Below, one piece after another: positions 1 to 9,700 of a DNA stretch of 64,000 nucleotides. The position numbers were made by a program, and so were the translations under genes. Below the pieces are notes generated by a model. That model saw only the letters and a program-made list of their open reading frames with translations, was not told the origin of the DNA and did not search any database. The stretch's first letter is position 1. The number at the start of each line of letters is the position of its first letter. The DNA is from Algibacter sp. L3A6. Its GTDB lineage: Bacteria; Bacteroidota; Bacteroidia; Flavobacteriales; Flavobacteriaceae. The stretch is from contig NZ_CP047030.1 of the NCBI RefSeq assembly GCF_009796825.1, positions 3,222,501-3,286,500 of the forward strand, written 5' to 3'.

Positions 1-3000
1 CTGCACGGTTTTAGCTTCGCAATCAAATATGGTGTTTGTATTAACGATTATTTCATGAGGTTCAAAACGATTAATAGTCCAATTTCCTGAGATATCACAA
101 CCATTAGCATCGGTAACTAAAACCGAATAATCGCCAGGTGGAATATTGTTTAAATCTTCCGTAGTGGAGCCGTTAGACCATAAATAAGTTAAGGGCAAAG
201 TACCTCCGGTGACAATTAAGTTTATTTGTCCGCTATTGGCATCAGCGCAATCGAGCGCGTCGGTTGAATTCCCCGAAAGGGTTAATATATCAGGTTCTGT
301 AATGGTGAATGTTTCGGTAATCTCGCAAGGTGTACCATCGGTAATAGTAACGGTATATGTGCCAGGGCCCATATTATTACGTTCTACTCCTGAGGTGGGA
401 TCGTCGTTCCAAACCAGATTTAGGGGAGTTATACCACCGACTAGATTTAAAACAATACGGCCATCGTTAGCACCAAAACACGAGACGTTTGTGGTGCTTG
501 GCGTTATTTCGAAAATAGGCACTTCTTCAATAATAACGGCAGCTTCTTTTTCGCAATTAGTAGCGTCGGTAACCGTAATGATATAAGTACCAGGAGATAA
601 GTTGGTTTGTGAGTTTCCGGAGCCTAAATTGCTCCAAGCTATGGTGTATGGTGCATTTCCACCGGTGATGTTGTTAATGGTTATCGCGGCATCATTATCG
701 CCATAACACTTAATTTCTGTTGCGGTATAATTTATGATAATCTCGTCACTTTCAGTTAAAATAACCTCGAGGGTGTCTGTACAATTGGATTTATCCGTAA
801 CGGTAATTTGGTAAGTTCCGGCAATTAAACCTGCTATGTTTTGTTGATTGCTTGTGAAACCATTAGGGCCTTGCCAAGTATAACTATTATCGTAAACACT
901 AGGAGCAACCTCAATTGGGCGACCACCTGTAGTGTTTATGTTTATTGCGCCAGTAGAAAAACCGAAACAATCAATGTTAGTTTGATTTACTAAAGTAACA
1001 TCTAATACAGTTGGTTCTATAATTTCAAAATCTTGAGTAATAGGTGTGCAACTACGAGCATCGGTTACGGTAACTTCGTAATCTCCGGGAGCTAAATTGT
1101 TTAAATCTTCAGTATTAGCAAATGGGCTACCGTTTCTCGTCCATGCATAGGTGTAAGGCGCCGTTCCTCCTGAAATTTCAATACCAATACTACCATCATT
1201 AGCTCCAAAACAAGAGATTGTTTCAGAGTCAAAATCGATATTGCTGAAAATTAATGCATCCGGTTCTTTGATGTTGAAGGTTTCTGTAAATGGGCAACCG
1301 CCATCGTCTAAAATATTTACGGTGTAGTCGCCAGGTTCTAGATTTGAAATATCTTCGGAAGTGCTACTGAAACCATTTGGTCCCGACCATGATATTTGGT
1401 AAGGGTTTCCTGTTGAAAACGGAACGCCTCCAGAGATAGAAATATCTAAAGCGCCAGAATTGGCACCGAAACAATTACTATGGGTTACCGTTGAATTGAT
1501 GCTTATTGAAGGGTTTACGGTAATCGTTACCGTAAAATTGTTGCCGATACAAATTCCTGAAGTTGGCGTTACGGTATAAGTAACTGTAGAAGGGTTTGTG
1601 GTACTATTGGTTAAAGTTTGGCTGATGCTACTTTGCGGGCTATTTTCCGCGGAAGCGCCAGAAATTGTGCCAATTGGGTTAATAATAGGGGCTGTCCAAG
1701 TATATGTTGTGCCTGTTGGAACTGTATTTCCTCCGGAACTGCTAGGCGTAATATTGAATGAGGTGCCGCTACAAATAATATCCGAAGTAGCATTGATACT
1801 TGGTGTTTGGTTGATGGTTATTTGGGCAGCATCCGAAGTAATTAACGTACAACCTCCCGAACTAAATGTGATTACAACATAGTAATAGTTGTTACTCACA
1901 GTTCCAGATGGAGGATTAAAACTAGATCTTATTTCTCCAGAAATATTCGTGCCTGTATTCGTGTCGCTTGTGCTGTTAGAGTACCATTGATATGTTGGTG
2001 TGCCAACGCCATCGGCATAAGACACCGATAACGGATTTATAACATCGCCCAAGCAGTAGGTTGCAGAAACAGGCTGTGCGGTAATGGCTGGAGCAGCGTT
2101 AACTACAACCTCTGCCGTGTCGCTTGTTGTAGTACAATTGAAACTGGTTTGTGAAATTTCAGCATAATAATACAAGGTACCAATAGTTGATGTTGGAGGT
2201 GTAAATATATTGTTTGTTGCGCTTGTGATTAACGTTCCTCCAGAATTACTATTTACGGAATTACTATACCATTGATAGGTGTAGCTTGAACCAATACCTC
2301 CAGAAACTGAAACTTCTAAATTTTTAGGAGCAATGCCTTGGCAAAGGGTTTGTGTTAGAGTGGGTTGAGTGTTAACTACAGGGGTATTGGAAACAATAAC
2401 TTCGGAAGCATCACTCGTAATTGGACTGCAGCCGCTTCCGTTCAAGGAAATCATGATATAATAATAGTAGTTTCCTGCTAAAGTAAAAGCTGGTGGCGTA
2501 TAATTGATATTGTTGGCTCCTGAAATTGCAGTGCCACTTATATTTGAGTTTGTACTATTGATGTACCATTGATACGACACAGTGCCAGTACCACCAGAAT
2601 GTGTTACGCTTAGCGCGGAAGGAATGGTGCCGCCAATACAAATGCTTTGTGAATTTAAGGGTTGACTGTCTATTTGTACACTTTCAACAATTTCTACGCG
2701 TGCAGTCTGTGAAGTAATTTCATCGCATCCAGCACCCGATGTAAACGATGCAATAACATAATAGTAAGTTATTTCGGTAGGTGTGTTTGGAGGAGTAAAA
2801 CTGTTTGAAGTTTCCGAAGGTATAGGGGTTCCTGTAGTATTATTGTCTGTTGTATTGCTATGCCATAGGTAGGTTGGCGTGCCTGGGCCATTTACGGCAA
2901 CCGTTAAGTCTGTAACCGCTCCATTTAAACAAATGGTTTCGGGTTGTGGTTGTATTGTGAATTCAGGAGCAGGACCTACGGTAATAACCAAATTAACGGG

Positions 3001-5193
3001 AGTTCCATCACATCCACCAATAGAAGGAGTGATTGTAAAAGTAACAGCTTCTGAAGTAGTGTTGCTGTTGGTTAGCGTTTGCACCGGAATAACGTTAGAA
3101 GTTCCAGACGCTGTATAACCCGTAATACCTGTAGGGGCTGTAGCGGTCCAGCTATATATAGTGTTTACAATGTCCGAAGTTAGTGTAACCGTATCGGTAT
3201 CTGTTCCCGAACAAATGGTTTGCGTTAAATTGGTATTGGTGATATTCGGAATTGGATTTATCGAAAACGTTTCTTTGTCTGTCGTGGTTCCACAACTTGA
3301 AGTCACGCTAAATGTAATTTCGTAGTCGCCAGATGTTGCGTAAGTGATGGTTCCGGGGTCTAAAGTGTTTGCTGTAGCAGGCGATCCTCCAGGAAAACTC
3401 CAAGCGTAAGTTAATACTTCCGAAGCAGGTGCACAGCTATCCACCGTGGCTATAGGTGTTATAGATGCCGAACCGCAAACATCGGCAATGGAATTAATTG
3501 TTGCTTTTGGAGGTTGTTTGACTTCTATGGTTTGTGTGGTGTTACTACTTCCGCAGGAATTAGTAACGGTTAGTTTTAAATTATATGTTCCGGAGGTTTC
3601 AAAGTTAAAAGTAGGTGCTGCAGAGTTTTCATCAGTTCCGCCAGTGAATGTCCATTGTTCTGCTCCAGTGGCACAAGGTCCAGAAGTGTAGGTTACTTCC
3701 CAAAGGTATTCTTCTCCACCACAACTTTCCGATAAGTCGGAGGTGTTTGTAGTTTGCACGGCGAGTGGAGCGCAACCTTCGGTGTTGTTTAGGGTGAATA
3801 CCGGAGTAAGTTCTGGTTCTACACAAATTGTTTTGGTTATATCATCACTACCACATTTGTTTCCTGTTTTTAGGGTTACGGTATAATTTCCGGGGCTGGT
3901 GAAATTTAAACAAAGTTGATCACTTCCAGGTAACCATGAGTTGCCATCAGCTAACCCGAAATCGTTACCTAGGCTACCACTTGCTATTGAGTATCCTGTA
4001 TTTGGAGATACTTCCCAAACAATATTAGGGCTTGTGTCGCAAACGCTTCCGCTTCCCAAGTTCTCTTCACCTATAGATGTGTTTGTGAAGCAGGTTGATG
4101 TGTTTGTACATGTTTTATCAGGACTATCAAAATCTGCTTCAGGAGCTATTGAAACATATATAGGGACAACTCCTACGGAAGAAGAACTACAGGGGTTTGT
4201 AGCAACAATAATTGCAGAGAACGAATTTTCATAAAAATTGGTTCCATCAGAGCTTGTTGTGTTGCAAGAGGAAGAGGTGAAATCATGAGTAATTTCAGAA
4301 GGTGGTGGGTGATTAAAAGTTTCTGGTACTGAGCCGTCATTAAAAGTAACGGTGTAGGTTGTTCCTGGAGCATTGTTTTCTGCTCCTGTTATAGGAAAAG
4401 TTAATGTTCGGGAATTACAAATATCTGTATTGCCTGGGTTTCCTAATGAAACACCTGGGTTGGAACCAACAAAGACAATGTAGTTTTCTGTTGTATCGCA
4501 ACCATTATCTCCTGTTATAGTATATGTTAAGTTGTGCTTACCGACGGGATAGGTATGCGTCGTCGTACTCCATGTAGTTTCATTGAATTCTGTAGAGCCA
4601 TCTCCCCAATCAATGGAGTAGGATGTATTTAAAGTGCTCGTGGTAGATGTGTTAGTAAAAGTGAAAGTTGCTGTGGAGTTACTACACTGTCTAAATACTG
4701 ATTGGCCTTCAAATGTAGACCCAGACCCAGTACCTCCTAAATTTGTGTTAGGAGAATTCGTTACCGTTATGGTTGCTTGGCTGGATGTCGTTGTTATTTC
4801 ATTGTTGTTATCTTCAACTGAAAGTAAATTATACACAAAAGTTCCTGTATTTTGCGTACTAGCATCAATAGAGATGGAATTGTTTGTTCCAGTAGTGGTA
4901 ATTGTTAATGAGGAACCTCCATTTATATTATAGGTAAAAATATATGGAGCAACGCCACTACTTCCTGTAAAAGTGATTTCAGGTTCTAGAGATGCATTTT
5001 TACAAACCGTTGCATTCCCCGAAATATTAGCGGAAGGTGGTAGTGGCTTAACTATTTGGTGCTCACTTTCTATAGGAATTCGCGGGTTTAAAGCCGTGGT
5101 TTCCATGGTTTTTGTTTCATTTTGGATTAGGCCAAAATAGAGCGTAGATGCTATAAGTGAAAATAGCAAAGCTTGAAGAGTGAAATTCTTCAT
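1..5193 (-). CDS. Giant SprB-repeat / PKD / Ig-like surface protein, partial (C-terminus outside window)
   Basis: The reading frame starts at the ATG whose complement is at 5191-5193 and stays open for 1731 codons to base 1, so the C-terminus is missing. A signal peptide (MKNFTLQALLFSLIAS) is followed by a linker, PKD-like domains (for example SIDWGDGSTEF near residue 190), then about four repeated Ig-like modules (TYQWYSNS motifs, roughly residues 740-1200). From about residue 1228 there are at least six SprB-type repeats, recognisable by CFGANDG, ISGG.APYTY.W, NL.PGDY.V.VTD and a closing Cys. SprB repeats are typical of T9SS-secreted adhesins of gliding flavobacteria, so I infer a cell-surface adhesin or matrix protein whose sorting domain lies beyond the edge. 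It is not necessarily SprB itself. Confidence 0.88.
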   Translation of the reverse strand, partial: MKNFTLQALLFSLIASTLYFGLIQNETKTMETTALNPRIPIESEHQIVKPLPPSANISGNATVCKNASLEPEITFTGSSGVAPYIFTYNINGGSSLTITTTGTNNSISIDASTQNTGTFVYNLLSVEDNNNEITTTSSQATITVTNSPNTNLGGTGSGSTFEGQSVFRQCSNSTATFTFTNTSTTSTLNTSYSIDWGDGSTEFNETTWSTTTHTYPVGKHNLTYTITGDNGCDTTENYIVFVGSNPGVSLGNPGNTDICNSRTLTFPITGAENNAPGTTYTVTFNDGSVPETFNHPPPSEITHDFTSSSCNTTSSDGTNFYENSFSAIIVATNPCSSSSVGVVPIYVSIAPEADFDSPDKTCTNTSTCFTNTSIGEENLGSGSVCDTSPNIVWEVSPNTGYSIASGSLGNDFGLADGNSWLPGSDQLCLNFTSPGNYTVTLKTGNKCGSDDITKTICVEPELTPVFTLNNTEGCAPLAVQTTNTSDLSESCGGEEYLWEVTYTSGPCATGAEQWTFTGGTDENSAAPTFNFETSGTYNLKLTVTNSCGSSNTTQTIEVKQPPKATINSIADVCGSASITPIATVDSCAPASEVLTYAWSFPGGSPATANTLDPGTITYATSGDYEITFSVTSSCGTTTDKETFSINPIPNITNTNLTQTICSGTDTDTVTLTSDIVNTIYSWTATAPTGITGYTASGTSNVIPVQTLTNSNTTSEAVTFTITPSIGGCDGTPVNLVITVGPAPEFTIQPQPETICLNGAVTDLTVAVNGPGTPTYLWHSNTTDNNTTGTPIPSETSNSFTPPNTPTEITYYYVIASFTSGAGCDEITSQTARVEIVESVQIDSQPLNSQSICIGGTIPSALSVTHSGGTGTVSYQWYINSTNSNISGTAISGANNINYTPPAFTLAGNYYYYIMISLNGSGCSPITSDASEVIVSNTPVVNTQPTLTQTLCQGIAPKNLEVSVSGGIGSSYTYQWYSNSVNSNSGGTLITSATNNIFTPPTSTIGTLYYYAEISQTSFNCTTTSDTAEVVVNAAPAITAQPVSATYCLGDVINPLSVSYADGVGTPTYQWYSNSTSDTNTGTNISGEIRSSFNPPSGTVSNNYYYVVITFSSGGCTLITSDAAQITINQTPSINATSDIICSGTSFNITPSSSGGNTVPTGTTYTWTAPIINPIGTISGASAENSPQSSISQTLTNSTTNPSTVTYTVTPTSGICIGNNFTVTITVNPSISINSTVTHSNCFGANSGALDISISGGVPFSTGNPYQISWSGPNGFSSTSEDISNLEPGDYTVNILDDGGCPFTETFNIKEPDALIFSNIDFDSETISCFGANDGSIGIEISGGTAPYTYAWTRNGSPFANTEDLNNLAPGDYEVTVTDARSCTPITQDFEIIEPTVLDVTLVNQTNIDCFGFSTGAININTTGGRPIEVAPSVYDNSYTWQGPNGFTSNQQNIAGLIAGTYQITVTDKSNCTDTLEVILTESDEIIINYTATEIKCYGDNDAAITINNITGGNAPYTIAWSNLGSGNSQTNLSPGTYIITVTDATNCEKEAAVIIEEVPIFEITPSTTNVSCFGANDGRIVLNLVGGITPLNLVWNDDPTSGVERNNMGPGTYTVTITDGTPCEITETFTITEPDILTLSGNSTDALDCADANSGQINLIVTGGTLPLTYLWSNGSTTEDLNNIPPGDYSVLVTDANGCDISGNWTINRFEPHEIIVNTNTIFDCEAKTVQ

Positions 5194-5391
5194 AAGATTA
5201 GGTTGGTTAATAGCTGACACTAAATTAATTAAATATTTTAGTTGTAGTCGTAAAACTATATTTAATCTTGTTTTATTTTAAGATTTCCTCTAAAAGAGCT
5301 CTTATATTTACTTATTCGTATTGAAATAAGTTTTAATTGAAAAATAAGCTATCTCTAAATTCTTGTTTATATTTACGCATAAAATTTTTAA

Positions 5392-6312
5392 ATGAAAGCA
5401 TTAGTAATATCGGGTGGAGGAAGTAAAGGTGCATATGCAGGTGGCGTAGCTCAATATTTAATGCAGGAAGAAGGTCGTGAATACGATTTGTTTTTAGGAA
5501 CATCTACTGGTAGTTTGCTTGTGCCGCATTTGGCTGCAGGTAAAATTGATAAAATTTATGATGTTTTTACTAACGTGAAACAGAGTAATATTTTTAGTAT
5601 TAACCCTTTTGTAATGCGTAAAAAGGAAGGTCGAGATTATGTTACTATTAATTACTTTAACACGTTACTACAGTTTATAAAGAGTAAGAGGACCTTTGGT
5701 GAGAGTAAAGCGCTTAAACGCTATTTAAAAAGACATTTTACCAAGGAAGAATTCGATTTAATTAGAGAAACCAAAGAAGATGTTGTGGTTACGGTTTCTA
5801 ATTTATCAAAAAATAGAGTAGAGTATAAGTCTATAAAAGATTTTAGTTACGACGAGTTTTGTGAATGGATATGGATTTCTTGTAATTATATTCCGTTTAT
5901 GTCTTTGGCTAAAGTTGATGGTTTTGAGTATGCCGATGGTGCTTTTGGCTGTGTTGTGCCAATAAGAGAGGCTATTTTGCGTGGTGCTACCGAAATTGAT
6001 GCAGTAATTTTAGAATCGGAAAATATGGAGTACAACAAAGTACTTGGTAAAAACCCCTTTTCGTTAATGCTTAATTTATTTGGACATTTATTAGATCAAG
6101 TAGAACGTAGTGATATTACTATTGGTAAGCTGGCTGCAAAATATAGAAATGTGCAACTTAATTTATACTATACACCGTCTAAACTTACCGAGAATTCTTT
6201 AATTTTCAATAAAAAACACATGACAGTTTGGTGGAAACAAGGCTTCGATTATGCTAAAAGTAAAAGCTTGGAAGCACGCTCTAATGAGTTGCGTCAAGAT
6301 ATTTTACCATAA
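5392..6312 (+). CDS. Patatin-like phospholipase
   Basis: 306 residues, cytoplasmic type. The oxyanion-hole motif SGGGSKGAYAGG is at residues 7-18, the nucleophile elbow G-T-S-T-G has Ser38, and the catalytic Asp sits in YADGAFG near residue 183. This Ser-Asp dyad set is diagnostic of the patatin/RssA-like lipid acyl hydrolase family. There is no signal peptide or membrane segment. The stop codon overlaps the convergent gene at 6304 by a few bases, with no terminator between them. The lipid substrate cannot be told from sequence. Confidence 0.92.
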   Translation: MKALVISGGGSKGAYAGGVAQYLMQEEGREYDLFLGTSTGSLLVPHLAAGKIDKIYDVFTNVKQSNIFSINPFVMRKKEGRDYVTINYFNTLLQFIKSKRTFGESKALKRYLKRHFTKEEFDLIRETKEDVVVTVSNLSKNRVEYKSIKDFSYDEFCEWIWISCNYIPFMSLAKVDGFEYADGAFGCVVPIREAILRGATEIDAVILESENMEYNKVLGKNPFSLMLNLFGHLLDQVERSDITIGKLAAKYRNVQLNLYYTPSKLTENSLIFNKKHMTVWWKQGFDYAKSKSLEARSNELRQDILP

Positions 6313-6822
6313 ATCGGAAACTTCTTCTTTAATATAAGATAACGCAGCATCGGTTGGTGCTAAGCGCTCCATCATTTCGGTTAAAACAACTTCGCGTAAT
6401 TTGTTTGCAGTATCTGTTTTTTCTAGTAAACTCGCCTTTCTAATAAGTTGAATGGTTGCGTTTTTAGATGCTGTAATAATGTTCCAACATTTATCGGTGA
6501 TGTAGATTTGTTGCGATAAATTATGCTCAAATTCTTGCTCTATACTTTGTATTAATAAAGACTCATAGTTTTCTTTATTAGACGATGTTGGAGCAATACG
6601 TATAAGTAATTTTGATGGTGTAATGCGTTCTAAAAAAATAGCCATACGTTCGTAAGCTTGCAAACGCAAAGGTAGTGCAGTTACTTGCATGTCTTTTTTT
6701 AATAAAAAGCGTCTGCGACCATCTTCATTTTTGGTGTGTTCTCTAAAAAAGTAAAAAGCGATTAATCCCGTAATTATAGATGGGATTGTATACATGATTA
6801 GGGATAAAACTTGTTCTTCCAT
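6304..6822 (-). CDS. Small membrane-anchored hypothetical protein
   Basis: I choose the internal ATG (complement at 6820-6822, protein starting MEEQVLSLIMYTIPS) over an upstream in-frame ATG at 6891, because the extra N-terminal residues are Cys/Lys-rich and unlike a natural start. That leaves 172 residues: one N-terminal membrane helix (about residues 6-24) and a basic, mostly helical cytoplasmic part (NEDGRRRFLLKKDMQ onward). It resembles a family of uncharacterised Bacteroidota proteins with this TM-plus-basic-linker start, but I assign no function. It is convergent with the patatin gene; the 3' ends overlap at 6304-6312. Confidence 0.7.
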   Translation of the reverse strand: MEEQVLSLIMYTIPSIITGLIAFYFFREHTKNEDGRRRFLLKKDMQVTALPLRLQAYERMAIFLERITPSKLLIRIAPTSSNKENYESLLIQSIEQEFEHNLSQQIYITDKCWNIITASKNATIQLIRKASLLEKTDTANKLREVVLTEMMERLAPTDAALSYIKEEVSDLW

Positions 6823-7024
6823 AGGTTTAATAATACACTTACAAACATAAGGTGTTTTTTTATAAAAACATAAATTTTCTAATGGTTGCATGAAATAGCT
6901 CTTTCATCGAACCAAAACTTCATCTCCGTAAATGCGTCTGTAAAACTCTGCATATAGATGTTATTTTGCAATAGCTATTAGTTATTTCAACCTAAAACTC
7001 TTTATTCATATTTTTTTAGAAAAA

Positions 7025-7033
7025 GGGGTAACA
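7025..7033 (+). promoter_or_regulatory. GGGGTAACA box upstream of lipoprotein gene
   Basis: GGGGTAACA lies 74 bp before the ATG at 7107. The same box recurs at 10411-10419 and 16406-16414, each 62-74 bp before a lipoprotein start in this locus. I infer a shared operator, possibly for the LytTR regulator encoded at 15654. A second GTAAC lies 25 bp downstream, at 7053. Confidence 0.4.
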
Positions 7034-7106
7034 TTTTTACAACTTGATTGATGTAACTATAGAAAGCTTGTCTACTTATGGTTAAAGCTACAAAACAACA
7101 TTAGTT

Positions 7107-8858
7107 ATGAAAACAATTTTAAAGACCACGTTATTCCTTTTTCTAGCAATTTTAATACATAGTTGTCATGAAGATGATTCTATAGGAGGTGATTCTGGAT
7201 CTCAAGGAAATGAAGAATTCGATTTCGGTTCTCAAGTGCAAAGAGATTTTATAGGTATTATAAAAGATGAAACCAATACAGCTATTGGTAATGCCGAAGT
7301 TAATATAGGTACAGAAACAGTACAAACAGACGCTAATGGTGTTTTTGTAATTACAGATGTTTCTGTGCAAGAACGTTTTGCTTATATAGAGGTAAATAAA
7401 GCAGGCTATTTAAAAGGTTTAAAAACGGTTGTCCCTACAGAAGATGTTAATAGTATAGAGATAGTATTGTTGGCAGAGCAAGTGCAAGCGCTACCATCAA
7501 ACAATGAAATTCAATTATCAAACGGAACAAAAGTAACTTTTGATGGGAGTTTTGAAGATGCAAACGGAAACGCATATACTGGTGCTGTGTATTACTCAAT
7601 GAATCACATAGATCCTGCGAGCCCCAATATAGCTAACGAAATGCCAGGAATGCTTTTAGGAAAAACAGCTGGAGATGATTTTGAAATGTTACAAACCTAT
7701 GGTATGCTTCATGTAGGTTTAACCGATGCTTCTGGAAATTCACTTCAAATAGCAGCAGGAAGTTCTGCTGAAATTAGAATGCCAATTCCTACTGAATTAC
7801 AAAGTGGAGCGTCAACAACAATTCCGTTATGGAGTTTTGATGAAGATGCTGGTTATTGGGTAGAAGAAGGTTTTGCAACTAAAACAGGTAACGAATATGT
7901 GGGTACTGTTGCTCATTTTTCTTGGTGGAATTGCGATATTAGTTTTCAAACAGAACTACTTTGTTTAATTGTAGAAGATGTTAACGGAAACCCTTTAGCG
8001 AATGTAAATGTAGATTTAACTTTTCCGGGGAATCCTTTTCCAGGAGTGGGTACCTCAAATCAATATGGACAAATTTGTGGAGTGGTACCATCTAATGAGG
8101 TCTTAACTCTAACAGCTTACGATTCTTGTGGAAACACACTTCTAACAGATACTATTGGTCCGTTAAGCGGAACAAGCTCGACTACGATAACACAAGTACT
8201 TACTATTCCAAATAGTTCAGCATTACAAGTTGTTACAGGTAATTTTTTAGATTGTAACAATAACCCTGTAACAAATGGTTATGTAGAATATCTTTATGAT
8301 GGTAAACGTGTCGTCTTTGTTGTAACCAATGGTGTTTTCGAAATTAGCACGCTAATTTGTAATTCAGATACTAATGCTATCATCGAAGGAGTAGATTATG
8401 GTTCGGATCAATCTACCGGGTCTATGCCTATTCTTTTAACCCCGCCTACAACTAATCTAGGAACACTTTTTTCTTGTAATGCTATAGATGAGTATATGAC
8501 TTATCAATTGGATAACAACCCTGCTGTTACCACAACATCAGTTCTAGGAGATAAAAATATTTATTCGGGAGGTTTTGATCTTCAAGGAACACCACAAGAC
8601 CCCTCACACGAGTATTATTTCAGTATTCAAACGATAACACCAGGGGTTTATACTTTAGCCGATTTTAATGGGCTTGTTGTAATCACTGAAATTGATTTAA
8701 ACACCAACATTTCAGCAACCCAAAATTTTCAGATTGTAGTTAATAACTTCAGTACTATTGGAGGTTTTATAGATGTAGCGTTCTCGGGAGATTATGTTGA
8801 TGGTAGTGGTGTAACTCATAGTATTTCTGGAACATTACATGTAAGAAGAGATACTTAA
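7107..8858 (+). CDS. Lipoprotein with carboxypeptidase-regulatory-like domain (paralogue of 16479)
   Basis: 583 residues. A lipoprotein signal ends in LIHSC with the lipidated Cys20, followed by an acidic tether (HEDD). Residues about 45-125 form a CarboxypepD_reg/Ig-like beta domain (IGIIKDETN..IGNAEVNIG). A second such domain follows the landmark HFSWWNCD near residue 275. The C-terminal about 110 residues end in a module (FSGDYVDGSGV..ISGTLHV) also present in the lipoproteins at 12205 and 16479. It is the first gene of the lipoprotein-signalling locus, preceded by a GGGGTAACA box. Outer-membrane or surface anchoring is likely; function unknown. Confidence 0.85.
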   Translation: MKTILKTTLFLFLAILIHSCHEDDSIGGDSGSQGNEEFDFGSQVQRDFIGIIKDETNTAIGNAEVNIGTETVQTDANGVFVITDVSVQERFAYIEVNKAGYLKGLKTVVPTEDVNSIEIVLLAEQVQALPSNNEIQLSNGTKVTFDGSFEDANGNAYTGAVYYSMNHIDPASPNIANEMPGMLLGKTAGDDFEMLQTYGMLHVGLTDASGNSLQIAAGSSAEIRMPIPTELQSGASTTIPLWSFDEDAGYWVEEGFATKTGNEYVGTVAHFSWWNCDISFQTELLCLIVEDVNGNPLANVNVDLTFPGNPFPGVGTSNQYGQICGVVPSNEVLTLTAYDSCGNTLLTDTIGPLSGTSSTTITQVLTIPNSSALQVVTGNFLDCNNNPVTNGYVEYLYDGKRVVFVVTNGVFEISTLICNSDTNAIIEGVDYGSDQSTGSMPILLTPPTTNLGTLFSCNAIDEYMTYQLDNNPAVTTTSVLGDKNIYSGGFDLQGTPQDPSHEYYFSIQTITPGVYTLADFNGLVVITEIDLNTNISATQNFQIVVNNFSTIGGFIDVAFSGDYVDGSGVTHSISGTLHVRRDT

Positions 8859-8895
8859 TAAGCTTCAATTAAAAAACAAAGAAATATTTTAAAAT

Positions 8896-9696
8896 ATGTT
8901 TCCAGAACTATTCACTTTTGAGTTATCAGGATTTTTATCAAACCTATTGGGTGTAAAACATGTTACGGTTTACTCTTATGCTTTTTTAATAGCATTAGGA
9001 ACTTTGGCTGCAGCTATTTACACTAAATGGAGCGCGAAAAGAGAACTAGGTATCACTAATATTTCTAACACATTTTTTTATCTCATTTTTATAGCGGGGT
9101 TTGTTGGCGGAAAGTTGTTTTTCTATTTGCAAGATCCGTTGCTCTATATACAAAACCCTAGTTTAATGTCTGATAATTTTTCGGGAGGTTTTGTATTCTA
9201 TGGTTCGTTTGTAGTTATTATTCCATATATCATTTGGTATTTAAAAAAGCAGAAGATACCGGTTTTGCCCATGCTAGATATTTTTGCAATTACAACGACC
9301 ATTGTACATGCTATAGGCAGGTTAGGTTGTTTTAGTGTAGGATGTTGTTATGGAGCTCCAACAACTAGTAGTTTTGGTTTAATATTCTCTACAACACATG
9401 GCATGTCTGTACACCCAACACAATTATACGAGGTGCTGTTGCTAGTCTCTATTATGTTAACGTTATTAATAATTAAAAAGCACAAACAATTTAATGGGCA
9501 AATTTTCTTAATCTATTTAATACTTTATGCTTTAGGTCGTGGTATTCTAGAGTTTTTTAGAGGAGATGATAGAGGTTTTATAATAGAAAATGTGCTTTCA
9601 CATTCGCAATTTATCGGCTTATGTCTTATTTCAATTTCAGCTTATTTCTACTATAAATATTATACACAAACAGATTTAAAAACAATTAATATATAA
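8896..9696 (+). CDS. Lgt-family membrane protein (prolipoprotein diacylglyceryl transferase-like)
   Basis: 266 residues with about seven hydrophobic helices. It carries the Lgt family signatures HAIGRLGCFSVGCCYG and VHPTQLYE, and a late ALGRGILEFFRGD arginine segment. Lgt transfers diacylglycerol from phosphatidylglycerol to the lipobox Cys of prolipoproteins. In canonical Lgt the core motif reads GR.GN; here the Asn is Cys and two more Cys follow, so this may be a diverged paralogue rather than the housekeeping enzyme. It lies 37 bp after one lipoprotein gene and 4 bp before another, a telling neighbourhood. Substrate specificity is inference. Confidence 0.8.
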   Translation: MFPELFTFELSGFLSNLLGVKHVTVYSYAFLIALGTLAAAIYTKWSAKRELGITNISNTFFYLIFIAGFVGGKLFFYLQDPLLYIQNPSLMSDNFSGGFVFYGSFVVIIPYIIWYLKKQKIPVLPMLDIFAITTTIVHAIGRLGCFSVGCCYGAPTTSSFGLIFSTTHGMSVHPTQLYEVLLLVSIMLTLLIIKKHKQFNGQIFLIYLILYALGRGILEFFRGDDRGFIIENVLSHSQFIGLCLISISAYFYYKYYTQTDLKTINI

Positions 9697-9700
9697 CATT

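Noticed and set aside
209..4933. Several plus-strand ORFs of 80-125 codons across 0-5 kb
   Set aside because: All lie antisense to the single open 1731-codon minus-strand frame with clear SprB/PKD/Ig repeats.
7025..7060. Textbook LytTR binding site
   Set aside because: GTAAC occurs twice, but the spacing (25 bp) and flanks do not match the published LytTR direct-repeat consensus; reported only as a shared box.
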